This document shows positions 21,980 to 29,064 of a DNA stretch of 29,559 nt, piece after piece (the first letter of the stretch is position 1; the number at the start of each line of letters is the position of its first letter). The notes below the pieces were generated by a model. It made no database searches. It saw only the letters and a list, made by a program, of their open reading frames with translations, and was not told where the DNA came from. The position numbers were made by a program, and so were the translations under genes. The stretch comes from Candidatus Nomurabacteria bacterium (GTDB lineage: Bacteria; Patescibacteriota; Minisyncoccia; Phycocordibacterales; SBAW01), in NCBI GenBank assembly GCA_943355135.1, contig CALREG010000004.1, positions 1 to 29,559 of the forward strand, given 5' to 3'.

Positions 21980-22707
21980 GCTTTCAAAATTTCTATAAAC
22001 GAATCAACTTCTACGCTCGCGTGCCCTACCAAAAATCCGTTGACTCCTCCGTCGGCAACCAACTTCGGCGCGTTATCTGGCTCTACCGATCCGCCATACA
22101 GTATCGGCACGCGGAGCGCCTCTTTGCGCCCAAGAATTTGTGCCAGTGTCTTGCGGATAAATATCACCGTCTCCTCCACCTCGGCAGGCTGCATGGCGTC
22201 TTGAGCAGTCTTCCCTATCGCCCAGACTGGTTCGTAGGCGACCACCAGCCTGGCTGTGAGCGACTGTGCGCCGCGCAGCGCCGACATCAGTTGTGCTTCT
22301 ATAAAACTAAAATGTGCGCCCGACGCCTCGCGCACCAACTCACCTACGCATAAAACTGGAGCAAGGCCCGCGCCGGCAGCAGCCGCAAGTTGCGCGTGTA
22401 CCGCTTCGTCGCTGTCGCCCGCAGCTCGGCGCTCGGAGTGTCCAACAATTGCAAAGGTGGCACCCGCGGCTTTGAGCATCTTGGCCGACACGTCGCCCGT
22501 GTGTGCACCGCCCGCGTGCGCCGACACACTCTGTCCGCCCAATTTAGTACCCTTAAGTATGGGCAGGAGTGTAAAAGACGGCGCGAGCCACACCTCGACG
22601 CCCGCATACGAAGCCGCTTTGCGCTTGAGTGCGGAAGCCAACTTTTTGGCCTCCTCTGGCGACTCGATATACATCTTCCAGTTGCCGATAACCAAGCGCT
22701 TTTTCAT
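21967..22707 (-). CDS. tpiA: Triose-phosphate isomerase
   Basis: Interconverts dihydroxyacetone phosphate and glyceraldehyde 3-phosphate. The 246-residue TIM-barrel has N9-W-K11 (VIGNWKMY), H90 (IVGHSERR), E159 (VAYEPVWAIG), the phosphate loop YGGSVEPDNAPKL and GFLVGHASV. Length is normal. It is the first gene of tpi-pgk. An extended -10 TGGTATAGT ends 8 nt before the ATG, so the mRNA is leaderless or nearly so. No Shine-Dalgarno sequence is seen. Confidence 0.97.
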   Translation of the reverse strand: MKKRLVIGNWKMYIESPEEAKKLASALKRKAASYAGVEVWLAPSFTLLPILKGTKLGGQSVSAHAGGAHTGDVSAKMLKAAGATFAIVGHSERRAAGDSDEAVHAQLAAAAGAGLAPVLCVGELVREASGAHFSFIEAQLMSALRGAQSLTARLVVAYEPVWAIGKTAQDAMQPAEVEETVIFIRKTLAQILGRKEALRVPILYGGSVEPDNAPKLVADGGVNGFLVGHASVEVDSFIEILKACRK

Positions 22708-22715
22708 ACCCCAAA

Positions 22716-22724
22716 ACTATACCA
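22716..22724 (-). promoter_or_regulatory. Extended -10 promoter of tpi-pgk
   Basis: TGGTATAGT on the minus strand, identical to the element before the 95-residue gene, with 8 nt to the ATG at 22707. Confidence 0.7.
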
Positions 22725-22745
22725 TTTTTGAGTTTGCACATAAAA

Positions 22746-22792
22746 ACGCCCAAGGAGTGCAAACACAACGTGTGTCCGCAACCCTTGGGCGT
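22746..22792 (-). terminator. Long terminator of the 77-residue gene
   Basis: Outer stem ACGCCCAAGG / CCTTGGGCGT (10 bp, perfect) with an inner stem TTGCGGACACA / TGTGTTTGCA, followed on the minus strand by TTTTTAT. It lies directly before the tpi promoter. Confidence 0.9.
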
Positions 22793-22806
22793 CTGAAGTT
22801 CATTTC

Positions 22807-23040
22807 CTACTGTGAGACGTTCTTGCCCTCGCAGTAAAGATCGAGCAGCTCATTCCCCGCCTCGCGCTCGCCGTGCTTGGCGAGATACATCGCCCGAGCG
22901 AGGATGTCGTCGTCAGTCATCTTGAAACGCGGGACCTTGGTCGGCTGGATACCATTGACCCAGGAAATGATGCCGGCCGCCTTGCCCTCCGCATCAACAA
23001 CCACTGCCGCATTCTTCGCATTCGAATTGATACCGCGCAT
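22807..23040 (-). CDS. Orphan 77-residue protein, CBS-like segment
   Basis: The product starts MRGINSNAKNAAVVVDAEGK and continues AAGIISWVNGIQPTKVPRF. The run 'AAVVVDAEGKAAGIISWVNG' is like the second half of a CBS motif (pattern 'lpVVDeeGklvGiis..d'). A full CBS pair is absent, so this is tentative. The C-terminal part is helical (DDDILARAMYLAKHGEREAG). The ATG at 23040 was preferred to the GTG at 23049 because GAGGTG then stands 6 nt upstream. It has the strongest promoter in the window (23097-23125), a 9-bp leader hairpin, an operator-like palindrome and a long terminator. This suggests high or tightly controlled expression. Confidence 0.75.
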   Translation of the reverse strand: MRGINSNAKNAAVVVDAEGKAAGIISWVNGIQPTKVPRFKMTDDDILARAMYLAKHGEREAGNELLDLYCEGKNVSQ

Positions 23041-23060
23041 TGCCTTCACCTCTTGGTCGT

Positions 23061-23081
23061 ACTCTGCGACTCTCGCAGAGT
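23061..23081 (-). other. Leader hairpin of the 77-residue gene
   Basis: ACTCTGCGA-CTC-TCGCAGAGT, a perfect 9-bp inverted repeat with a 3-nt loop in the mRNA leader, about 10 nt before the Shine-Dalgarno sequence. It may stabilise the 5' end or regulate translation. Confidence 0.7.
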
Positions 23082-23096
23082 TTCATATCCTATTTG

Positions 23097-23125
23097 ATTA
23101 TACACCCTTGCTTGACTTTTGTCAA
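23097..23125 (-). promoter_or_regulatory. Consensus sigma70 promoter of the 77-residue gene
   Basis: On the minus strand TTGACA at 23125-23120, exactly 17 bp, then TATAAT at 23102-23097: a perfect 12/12 match. The spacer holds the palindrome CTTGAC-TTTT-GTCAAG (23111-23126) nested in a wider near-palindrome ACACCCTTG / CAAGGGGTGT, an operator-like arrangement. Confidence 0.9.
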
Positions 23126-23159
23126 GGGGTGTTGTCTATACGCCCAAAAAACCCTTATT

Positions 23160-24605
23160 TTACAACAAATTTTTGACCTCCTCGATACTGGTCAGCCCTA
23201 ACGTGGCCTTAAAGACCGCGTCTTCTATCAAATTGAGCCCTACTAACTCCCCTGTTTGAGCCACCTCTTGAACACCCACAAAGCCGTCATAGCCCTCTGG
23301 GTGTTCGGTGCTCGGGACCGCTCGTACAAATTGCATATCCTTCCATTGTGCATCTTTTGCGACCTTCCCCTCTTCCTTTAGAGCTGCCAAAACATTGGCA
23401 AAGTTTGCGGTGCCGTCCAAGCTGTCCGCCTGCGTACGAGTCAGCTTGTGTTTGTCGGCCATCTGTTTTGTGCCGACACGGCGTACCACTGCTGTTTGTA
23501 TAGAAAGATCTGCATCAGAAAAAAGTTCGGGCTGCTCGGTGCCCACAAGCACCAAGATGCCACGCTTGGCGGCTGCGGCGGCAATGTCTGCAACCTCAGA
23601 GTCGACAACACTACTGACCATCACCACATCGCAGTCTTGTTTAAGCGCGGCGCGCAGTGCAGCGGCTGTGCCGATGCCTGCAGTGCCGACATCGGTCTGC
23701 GCAACACGCGGAAGTAGGTACGACACTTCGTGCTCTACCGATGCGATAGAAATTTCTGGCGCATTAAGTACATCGAGCAATGTGTAGAGCATGGTGGACT
23801 TGCCGCTTTGCGCAGGACCAGACACCACCACAAGCCCGCGGCGCTTAAGCAGTGTTTTGTGCACTGCCTCGAGCGCCTCGCCATGCAAGCCCAGCGACTC
23901 GAGCGTATGCCCGCGGCGTGCGCGCTCGCGCGAGAGGTGGAGCACCAATTTTTCTCCACCAATAATCGGCACCGAGGATACTTTGACCGCCAAATCTTGC
24001 CCGCCACCGAGGTCGACGCGCAGAGCGCCCTCGCGCGGTAAAGCGCCTGCAGACACTCCCGAAAGCGAGCGTAGTTTTGCAATAACATTTTTACCCGCAG
24101 CGGCCGGCAGAGTCATCGCATTTTTAAGCGAACTGTTGATGCGATAGCGTACCAAGAGCCCCCCGTGATCGGTCTGCAGATGCAAGTCGGTCGCGCGGCT
24201 GTGTAGTGCATGACGCAAAAGGGTGTCCAACAAGTCGGGCGCAGACGGGTCTTCCAGCTTTTTGCCGTACTGCTCGCGCAGGTGCTGTTGGTAGCGCACG
24301 AGTCCGCGGGTCAGCGACTCTCTGCTCGTAAGTCGCGGGAGTAGGCGGTAGTGCGAGCGCAAAAATTCTGCATGAGCAAGGTCGGCCACATCGAGCAGGG
24401 CCACTTGGAGTGTGTGGTCATCGAGCGCGTAGGCCAGCAAGTTGTGCTCGCGAGCAATCGGCTCGGGGATAAGCACCAGCGCATCGACCGATAGGTCCCC
24501 GCGCCCCAGCTGCACAAACGGAAGCCCTAGTTCGTGCGCCAAAGCATGCCGACGCTCGTCATCACTCATCGACTCTTTTTTAAACCAACCTATACTGCGT
24601 TCCAT
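23160..24605 (-). CDS. Degenerate GspE/PilB-type ATPase
   Basis: The 481-residue product has a GspE N-terminal-like domain (~15-115) and the linker plus RecA-like core of type II secretion / type IV pilus ATPases (ATDLHLQTDHGGLLVRYRIN; Walker A GPAQSGKS at 263-270). Other catalytic boxes are eroded. The Asp box is SVEHEVSY (usual form 'vEDPvEy'), the RQDPD segment is KQDCD, and the Walker B GEIRD is SSVVD (331-335). The His-box region is GILVLVGTEQP, without the histidines, and the four-Cys zinc motif is missing. It can probably bind but not efficiently hydrolyse ATP. A -10 ends 7 nt before the ATG (leaderless). Confidence 0.85.
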   Translation of the reverse strand: MERSIGWFKKESMSDDERRHALAHELGLPFVQLGRGDLSVDALVLIPEPIAREHNLLAYALDDHTLQVALLDVADLAHAEFLRSHYRLLPRLTSRESLTRGLVRYQQHLREQYGKKLEDPSAPDLLDTLLRHALHSRATDLHLQTDHGGLLVRYRINSSLKNAMTLPAAAGKNVIAKLRSLSGVSAGALPREGALRVDLGGGQDLAVKVSSVPIIGGEKLVLHLSRERARRGHTLESLGLHGEALEAVHKTLLKRRGLVVVSGPAQSGKSTMLYTLLDVLNAPEISIASVEHEVSYLLPRVAQTDVGTAGIGTAAALRAALKQDCDVVMVSSVVDSEVADIAAAAAKRGILVLVGTEQPELFSDADLSIQTAVVRRVGTKQMADKHKLTRTQADSLDGTANFANVLAALKEEGKVAKDAQWKDMQFVRAVPSTEHPEGYDGFVGVQEVAQTGELVGLNLIEDAVFKATLGLTSIEEVKNLL

Positions 24606-24612
24606 TGCATAC

Positions 24613-24618
24613 AGTATA
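24613..24618 (-). promoter_or_regulatory. Leaderless -10 box of the PilB-like gene
   Basis: TATACT on the minus strand, 7 nt before the ATG at 24605. It lies next to the divergent nusA promoter. Confidence 0.6.
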
Positions 24619-24625
24619 TATGCAT

Positions 24626-24654
24626 TTGACAGGCAGGGGCTGTTTTTATATACT
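24626..24654 (+). promoter_or_regulatory. nusA promoter
   Basis: TTGACA at 24626-24631, a 17-bp spacer, TATACT at 24649-24654 on the plus strand: 11 of 12 consensus positions. The predicted leader is about 105 nt. Confidence 0.88.
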
Positions 24655-24667
24655 TTGTGTGTCTGAT

Positions 24668-24692
24668 AACTGCCCCGAGTGGGCGGTTTTCT
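24668..24692 (+). terminator. nusA leader attenuator (terminator hairpin)
   Basis: AACTGCCC-CGAGT-GGGCGGTT followed by TTCTTGTTTT, an 8-bp stem with a U-rich tail, only ~10 nt after the predicted transcription start and ~75 nt before nusA. It would terminate nusA transcription unless read through. Confidence 0.7.
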
Positions 24693-24693
24693 T

Positions 24694-24718
24694 GTTTTAA
24701 AAACCCCGTTTTTAAAAC
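24694..24718 (+). other. Second hairpin of the nusA leader
   Basis: GTTTTAAAAAC-CCC-GTTTTTAAAAC, a perfect 11-bp A/T-rich inverted repeat with a 3-nt loop. With the hairpin at 24668-24692 it makes a two-stem leader. Confidence 0.7.
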
Positions 24719-24766
24719 CATAAAAAAGAAAGAGATCAGATGCTTAAAAACTAAAAACACCAATAT

Positions 24767-25972
24767 ATGTTTGATCTCAAAGTAATGAACTCCGTTTTGG
24801 GCGAGCTTGAAGAAGAGCGCGGCATACCGCGCGCAAAAGTAATCGAGGCCATCGAGGCCGCTTTGGCGACCGCCTACAAAAAAGAGTATGCAAAAAAAGG
24901 TCAGATCATCCGCGCACGCATCGACCTCAATGCCGGCTCTACCGAATTTCAACAAATCAAAACCGTCGTCGACGACTCGACGGTCCGCTTTATTACTGAA
25001 GAGGAGGAGGACGAGCTTAATGCCGTTGAGCCCGAGACCGATGCCGAGGGCAACATTATCGCGCCCCTGCCTCGCTACAACGAAGAGCAGCATATAAAAA
25101 TTGAGGACGCCAAGTTTATCAAGCGCGATGCCGCGGTCGGCGAGGAGCTGGTCTTCCCGCTCGAAGCGCAGGAGGACTACGGCCGCATCGCCGCACAAAC
25201 GGCCAAGCAAGTCATCATCCAAAAAATCCGCGAAGCGGAGAAGGTCTCGGTCGTTGCCGAGTACGGCGCTCGCCAAGGCGAAATTGTCTCCGGCACCGTG
25301 CAGCGCATGGAACGTGGCAACATTTATGTCGACCTCGGTCGCGCCACCGGCATCCTGCCGTACGATGAACAAATCCCCGGAGAGCGCTACCGCCAAGGCG
25401 AGCGCATCCGTGGCCTGCTCTACCAAGTAGAGGAGTCTCCGCGCGGCATCTACCTGCGCCTCTCGCGTGCCAAGCCGGAGTTCTTGGTCAAACTCTTTGA
25501 GATGGAGGCACCCGAAGCTGCTGCCAAAGTGGTGGTCTTTAAGTCCATCGCGCGCGAGGCCGGCAGCCGCTCCAAGGTTGCGGTTGCATCGACCGATCCG
25601 CATGTCGACCCGGTCGGCTCTTTGGTGGGCCAGCGTGGCGTGCGTGTAAGTACGGTCACCTCCGAGCTCGGCGGCGAGAAGATCGACCTCATTGAGTGGA
25701 ACGAAAATCCGAAATCATTTATAGAAGAGGCACTTTCTCCTGCACGCATCCTCGGTGTCGACCTCGACGAAGACGAGCACAAAGCAACAGTTAAGGTTGC
25801 TGACGACCAGCAGAGCCTCGCCATCGGCCGCGGCGGACAAAACGTGCGCCTTGCTGCCAAGCTCACTGGCTGGCGCATCGACATACAGTCTGTCGGCGGC
25901 AAGCCGGTTGAAGGTGTCGAGGGCAAAGATGCTCCCGCCCCAATTGCTCCCCCACCTATCGCCGCAGAGTAG
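24767..25972 (+). CDS. nusA: Transcription elongation/termination factor NusA
   Basis: NusA binds RNA polymerase and nascent RNA, affecting pausing, termination and antitermination. The 401-residue product has the N-terminal RNAP-binding domain (SVLGELEEERGIPRAKVIEA) with an acidic insertion near residues 78-95. An S1 domain follows (~171-235, GEIVSGTVQRMERGNIYVDL), then KH1 (VGSLVGQRGVRVSTVTSELG), KH2 (LAIGRGGQNVRLAAKLTGW) and a Pro/Ala tail. No acidic C-terminal repeats are present. Translation is assigned to the ATG at 24767, without a Shine-Dalgarno sequence. The leader carries a terminator, suggesting autoregulated attenuation. infB, a usual neighbour, is not downstream; ppa is. Confidence 0.96.
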   Translation: MFDLKVMNSVLGELEEERGIPRAKVIEAIEAALATAYKKEYAKKGQIIRARIDLNAGSTEFQQIKTVVDDSTVRFITEEEEDELNAVEPETDAEGNIIAPLPRYNEEQHIKIEDAKFIKRDAAVGEELVFPLEAQEDYGRIAAQTAKQVIIQKIREAEKVSVVAEYGARQGEIVSGTVQRMERGNIYVDLGRATGILPYDEQIPGERYRQGERIRGLLYQVEESPRGIYLRLSRAKPEFLVKLFEMEAPEAAAKVVVFKSIAREAGSRSKVAVASTDPHVDPVGSLVGQRGVRVSTVTSELGGEKIDLIEWNENPKSFIEEALSPARILGVDLDEDEHKATVKVADDQQSLAIGRGGQNVRLAAKLTGWRIDIQSVGGKPVEGVEGKDAPAPIAPPPIAAE

Positions 25973-25999
25973 TAATTATTTGCGCTACACTACCTATAT

Positions 26000-26530
26000 A
26001 TGAATCTTTGGCACGATATAGCATCCGGCACACCCGAGGAGTTGAACGTTATCATCGAGACGCCGGACGGCTCAAGCAATAAATACGAGGTGGATAAAGA
26101 TACTGGACTCATCCGTCTTGACCGAGCAAACTACTCCGGCATACCCTTCCCTTTCAATTACGGCTTTGTACCCCAAACTCTGTGGCATGACGGCGACGCT
26201 TTGGACGTAGTACTTTTGACCACTTTCCCCATCCCGAGCGGGATTTTGGTGCCGGCGCGTCCCGTTGCAATAATGGAGATGAACGACACCGGTGAAGATG
26301 ATGCGAAGGTAATTTGTGTGCCTGTAGAAGACAAATGGTGGGACGACGTGAAGGATGCTAATGACCTCAACGAGCACCAAACTAAAGAGATAAAAAACTT
26401 CTTCGAGACCTATAAGGCTCTAAAGGGAAAACCAGCCGTAGTAAAGACAGGCGAATTCAAAGATCGTACTGAGGCTGTCGCCGCAATCAACAAATCTATC
26501 GAGCTCTACAAACAGAAGTTTTCGAAATAA
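26000..26530 (+). CDS. ppa: Inorganic pyrophosphatase (family I)
   Basis: Hydrolyses pyrophosphate to drive biosynthesis. The 176-residue product has the family I landmarks: SSNKYEVDKDTGLIRLDR, YSGIPFPFNYGFVPQTLWHD, the metal-binding DGDALDVVLL (64-73, usual form DGDPLDV), RPVAIMEMNDTGEDDAKVIC and an ending YKALKGK. It follows nusA by 27 bp and is probably co-transcribed. A TACACT 8 nt before the ATG could add a leaderless promoter, but the match is weak. Confidence 0.95.
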   Translation: MNLWHDIASGTPEELNVIIETPDGSSNKYEVDKDTGLIRLDRANYSGIPFPFNYGFVPQTLWHDGDALDVVLLTTFPIPSGILVPARPVAIMEMNDTGEDDAKVICVPVEDKWWDDVKDANDLNEHQTKEIKNFFETYKALKGKPAVVKTGEFKDRTEAVAAINKSIELYKQKFSK

Positions 26531-26552
26531 AAATATCCACAGTTTTAGAGCG

Positions 26553-26598
26553 GTATACCCCATGAGATAGGGGGTTGACCTTATCTCACGGGGTATAC
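26553..26598. repeat. Palindromic element between ppa and the coiled-coil gene
   Basis: GTATACCCCATGAGATA (26553-26569) and TATCTCACGGGGTATAC (26582-26598) are 17-bp arms with one mismatch around a 12-nt loop. The right arm supplies the -10 TATACT of the next gene. The core CCCC(A/G)TGAGATA is shared with the element at 2562-2598. Confidence 0.8.
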
Positions 26599-26599
26599 T
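26594..26599 (+). promoter_or_regulatory. Leaderless -10 box of the coiled-coil protein gene
   Basis: TATACT ends 6 nt before the ATG at 26606 and forms part of the right arm of the palindrome, so a cruciform or a bound protein could affect initiation. Confidence 0.55.
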
Positions 26600-26605
26600 A
26601 AAGGC

Positions 26606-27421
26606 ATGAGAAATCTTTCTTCTGCCGCTATTATCAGTGCCCTCTTGCTTGTCCCTGCTTTTGTATTTGCTCAAGAAGCGGACGCCCCTGCAACCACAGG
26701 AGCTACTCCGCCCACAAAAGCAGAGCGCCCCAAACCGCCGCTCATGGGGATTCCTGACAAAGCCCGCCAAATTGCCAGCACTACCCGCGCCGAAGTACGC
26801 GAAATAAAAGAGGGTGCTCGAGACGCAATCGCTGAGCGCCGCGGTGAAATCAAAAGACTAGTAGCCAGCTCTACTCCCGCAGCAATCCGCCGGATGCTTG
26901 CATCGTCTACGCCGGAAGATCGCCAGCAGATGCGCGAGGAGGGTCGCGCCCGTGTTGAAGAAAAGAAGGCTGAGGTCAGAACAAAAATAGAGGCCGCCAA
27001 AGACAAAGCGAAAGAAAAGTTTAGCGAGGGAGTGCAGGTCAGCGTCAACAACATTGTTGACCGCCTCAGCGGCGCGATAGAAAATCTCGGCACTATAGCG
27101 ACCCGCATAGACAGCCGCATCAGCACACTCCAGACCAAAGGAATAAATATGGATGCGTCAGTAACCCTACTTGCAGCAGCTCGTGCGGACATAACTGTGG
27201 CGCAAGACAAAGTTACTGCAGTGGGTGTCGCACTTACTGCCGCTCTTGCCAATGCAACTCCTAAAGCAGAAATATCTAAAGTACGCGATGCGGTAAGAGC
27301 GGCTGAAGAAGCGACCAGAACGGCAAAACAGGCTCTGCAGAAGACTTTGGAGTCGGTCCGCGCCGAAGGAGGAGCTTCGGTCTCTGCCCCTGCACCCGAA
27401 GCCACTACCCCTGCTATTTAA
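26606..27421 (+). CDS. Exported alanine-rich coiled-coil protein
   Basis: The 271-residue product has a signal peptide at residues 1-22 (LSSAAIISALLLVPAFVFAQ) and a Pro/Thr linker. A long charged helical region follows (ARQIASTTRAEVREIKEGAR, ARVEEKKAEVRTKIEAAKDK), then a second helical bundle (~150-245) and a Pro/Ala tail. It is presumably an extracytoplasmic coiled-coil scaffold or surface protein; no specific family is recognised. The mRNA should be leaderless from TATACT 6 nt upstream. It is followed 16 bp later by another envelope protein. Confidence 0.85.
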   Translation: MRNLSSAAIISALLLVPAFVFAQEADAPATTGATPPTKAERPKPPLMGIPDKARQIASTTRAEVREIKEGARDAIAERRGEIKRLVASSTPAAIRRMLASSTPEDRQQMREEGRARVEEKKAEVRTKIEAAKDKAKEKFSEGVQVSVNNIVDRLSGAIENLGTIATRIDSRISTLQTKGINMDASVTLLAAARADITVAQDKVTAVGVALTAALANATPKAEISKVRDAVRAAEEATRTAKQALQKTLESVRAEGGASVSAPAPEATTPAI

Positions 27422-27437
27422 TTAATTACTAAAATAT

Positions 27438-27854
27438 ATGCCCCCACAAAACCCCACACCCGCACCGGTCACTCCTCCAGCGACTCCCCCGCCAGCACCG
27501 GCACCGGTTGTTGCAGCTGCTCCAGCCCCAGCACCCGTTGCTCCTCCGGTAGCTCCTCCTCCGGTTGTTGTCCCTCCTTCTGTAACCACCCCAGCAGTCG
27601 CAGCTTCAAGCAGCCATTGGGGAGCAACCATTGGTATCATCTTGGTAGTTATCCTCCTTGCAGCCGGCGGCGCATACTTCTTCTACATGCAGCAAGAACA
27701 ACAGAAGCAGGCTGCCGAAGAAGCCGCGATGCAAGCACAAGCCGACCAAGCTGCTGCAGATGCCACGAGCGACAGCTCTTTGGAAGCTGATCTTGAAGCA
27801 GCTGCAAATGACAGCTCGAACAGCGACGTAGACGCTCTGCAAGGCGCACTCTAA
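27438..27854 (+). CDS. Pro/Ala-rich single-pass membrane protein
   Basis: The 138-residue product has ~58 residues dominated by Pro, Ala and Val, then one transmembrane helix (ATIGIILVVILLAAGGAYFF, ~63-82), then a Gln/Ala/Glu helix (MQQEQQKQAAEEAAMQAQAD) and an acidic Ser/Asp tail. It has no N-terminal signal peptide, so the internal helix must be the membrane anchor. The Pro-rich half resembles flexible spacer segments. No family is recognised. It follows the coiled-coil gene by 16 bp on the same strand and is probably co-transcribed. Confidence 0.75.
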   Translation: MPPQNPTPAPVTPPATPPPAPAPVVAAAPAPAPVAPPVAPPPVVVPPSVTTPAVAASSSHWGATIGIILVVILLAAGGAYFFYMQQEQQKQAAEEAAMQAQADQAAADATSDSSLEADLEAAANDSSNSDVDALQGAL

Positions 27855-27884
27855 AAAAAACTTTCTAAAAACTAAAAAGTCTGC

Positions 27885-27890
27885 TACTAT
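27885..27890 (+). promoter_or_regulatory. Leaderless -10 box of tig
   Basis: TACTAT ends 7 nt before the ATG at 27898; there is no Shine-Dalgarno sequence and no strong -35. Confidence 0.5.
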
Positions 27891-27897
27891 CGCCCGA

Positions 27898-29004
27898 ATG
27901 GAATCAACCAGCGGGCGATTTTTAGATATAGCGAAAGCATTTACGCTTAAACACCTCCCCGAGTCGGAGGTTGAGCTTGCGGGCGAAGTACCTTTTGAGG
28001 CTATTGCGCCATACCGCGCCCACGCACTTGCGCACATTGCCGAGCATCTGGAATTGCCGGGCTTTCGCCCCGGCAAAGTACCTGCCGACATGGCGCTCAA
28101 AAAAGTCGGCGAGCTTGCCGTGCTTGAGGAAGCGGTAGAGTTGTTTGTAAAAGACTTTTATATCGAACTGATTGAGGCTCATGGGGTAGAGGCGGTCGGC
28201 CGCCCAGACATACGCGTCACCAAATTGGCCGTAGACAATCCTGTGGGCCTCACCGTGCGCGCCACGGTGTATCCAGAGGTGACACTCCCTAAAAATTGGA
28301 AGCAGCTGCACGAAAAGATTGCTCTGGAGCCGAGCCTGCCTGCAAGTGACGAGGAGGTGACCAAAACCCTCGAAGATTTGCGCCAGAGCCGAGCCCAAGG
28401 ACCGTCCTTAAAAGGCTCCCAAAAGGACGGTCCTTTGCAGCTACCCGAACTCAACGACGAGTTTGCCAAGTCGGTCGGCGCTTTTGAAAGCCTCGAGCAT
28501 CTCCGCACCCAAATCCACAAAGGTATCGGTGAGGAGAAGGCCCGCGTGGCGCGAGACTCTCGCCGCGGCAAGCTTATTGAAGCCCTGCTCGAGCAATCGA
28601 CGCTTGCGGTACCGCGCATATTTATAGAGTCTGAGTTAGAGAAGATCATGTCGCAAATGCGCGAGGATGTGAAGCGTTTTGGCATGGAACTTGAGGAATA
28701 TCTTAAAAAGACCAACAAGACCGAGGAGGGCGTGCGCAACGACTTTATGAGCCAGGCCAAAAAGCGCGCTCAACTACAACTTTTGCTCAACAAAATTGCG
28801 AGCGAGGAGCAACTTGATGCCGACCAGACTGCCGTTGAGGCAGAACTGAAGCACGCCATAGAGCACTTCCCCGACGCCAACCCCGAGCTGGTCAAAATCC
28901 ATATAGAAACAGTGCTCAAAAACGAGCTGGCACTCAAACTACTCGAGGGCCTGCCCGCGGACGGGCGCGGCCAGGGCGAAGTAAAGAACGAAACAATTAA
29001 ATAG
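27898..29004 (+). CDS. tig: Trigger factor chaperone lacking the PPIase domain
   Basis: Trigger factor binds ribosomal protein L23 and shields nascent chains. The 368-residue product (usual ~430) has the ribosome-binding domain with the signature GFRPGKVP (55-62). The C-terminal chaperone arms start at LPELNDEFAKSVGAFESLEH (~182) and continue to the end. The FKBP-type PPIase domain normally between them is missing: residues ~165-181 are only a short linker (RAQGPSLKGSQKDGPLQ). The DNA for that linker is a perfect 13-bp inverted repeat (28397-28435). clpP lies downstream, as in many bacteria, after a small orphan gene. Confidence 0.9.
   Translation: MESTSGRFLDIAKAFTLKHLPESEVELAGEVPFEAIAPYRAHALAHIAEHLELPGFRPGKVPADMALKKVGELAVLEEAVELFVKDFYIELIEAHGVEAVGRPDIRVTKLAVDNPVGLTVRATVYPEVTLPKNWKQLHEKIALEPSLPASDEEVTKTLEDLRQSRAQGPSLKGSQKDGPLQLPELNDEFAKSVGAFESLEHLRTQIHKGIGEEKARVARDSRRGKLIEALLEQSTLAVPRIFIESELEKIMSQMREDVKRFGMELEEYLKKTNKTEEGVRNDFMSQAKKRAQLQLLLNKIASEEQLDADQTAVEAELKHAIEHFPDANPELVKIHIETVLKNELALKLLEGLPADGRGQGEVKNETIK
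28397..28435. repeat. Inverted repeat at the missing PPIase site of tig
   Basis: AAGGACCGTCCTT (28397-28409) and AAGGACGGTCCTT (28423-28435) are perfect reverse complements 13 bp apart, in frame inside tig. Each arm is itself nearly self-complementary. Confidence 0.9.
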
Positions 29005-29012
29005 AGAAAGAA

Positions 29013-29041
29013 AAAAGGCCGAGTTGGAAACTCGGCCTTTT
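29013..29041. terminator. Bidirectional terminator between tig and the 61-residue gene
   Basis: AAAAGGCCGAGTT-GGA-AACTCGGCCTTTT, a perfect 13-bp stem with A/T runs on both sides. It can end tig on plus and the 61-residue gene on minus. Confidence 0.93.
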
Positions 29042-29064
29042 CGAACACCCAATGGATGTCCAGG

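Noticed and set aside
24590..25603. Minus-strand 337-codon frame opposite nusA
   Set aside because: Antisense to nusA, which is securely identified; it would cover the nusA promoter and leader.
26575..26599. TTGACC as a -35 for the coiled-coil gene
   Set aside because: The spacing to TATACT is only 13 bp, too short for a sigma70 promoter.
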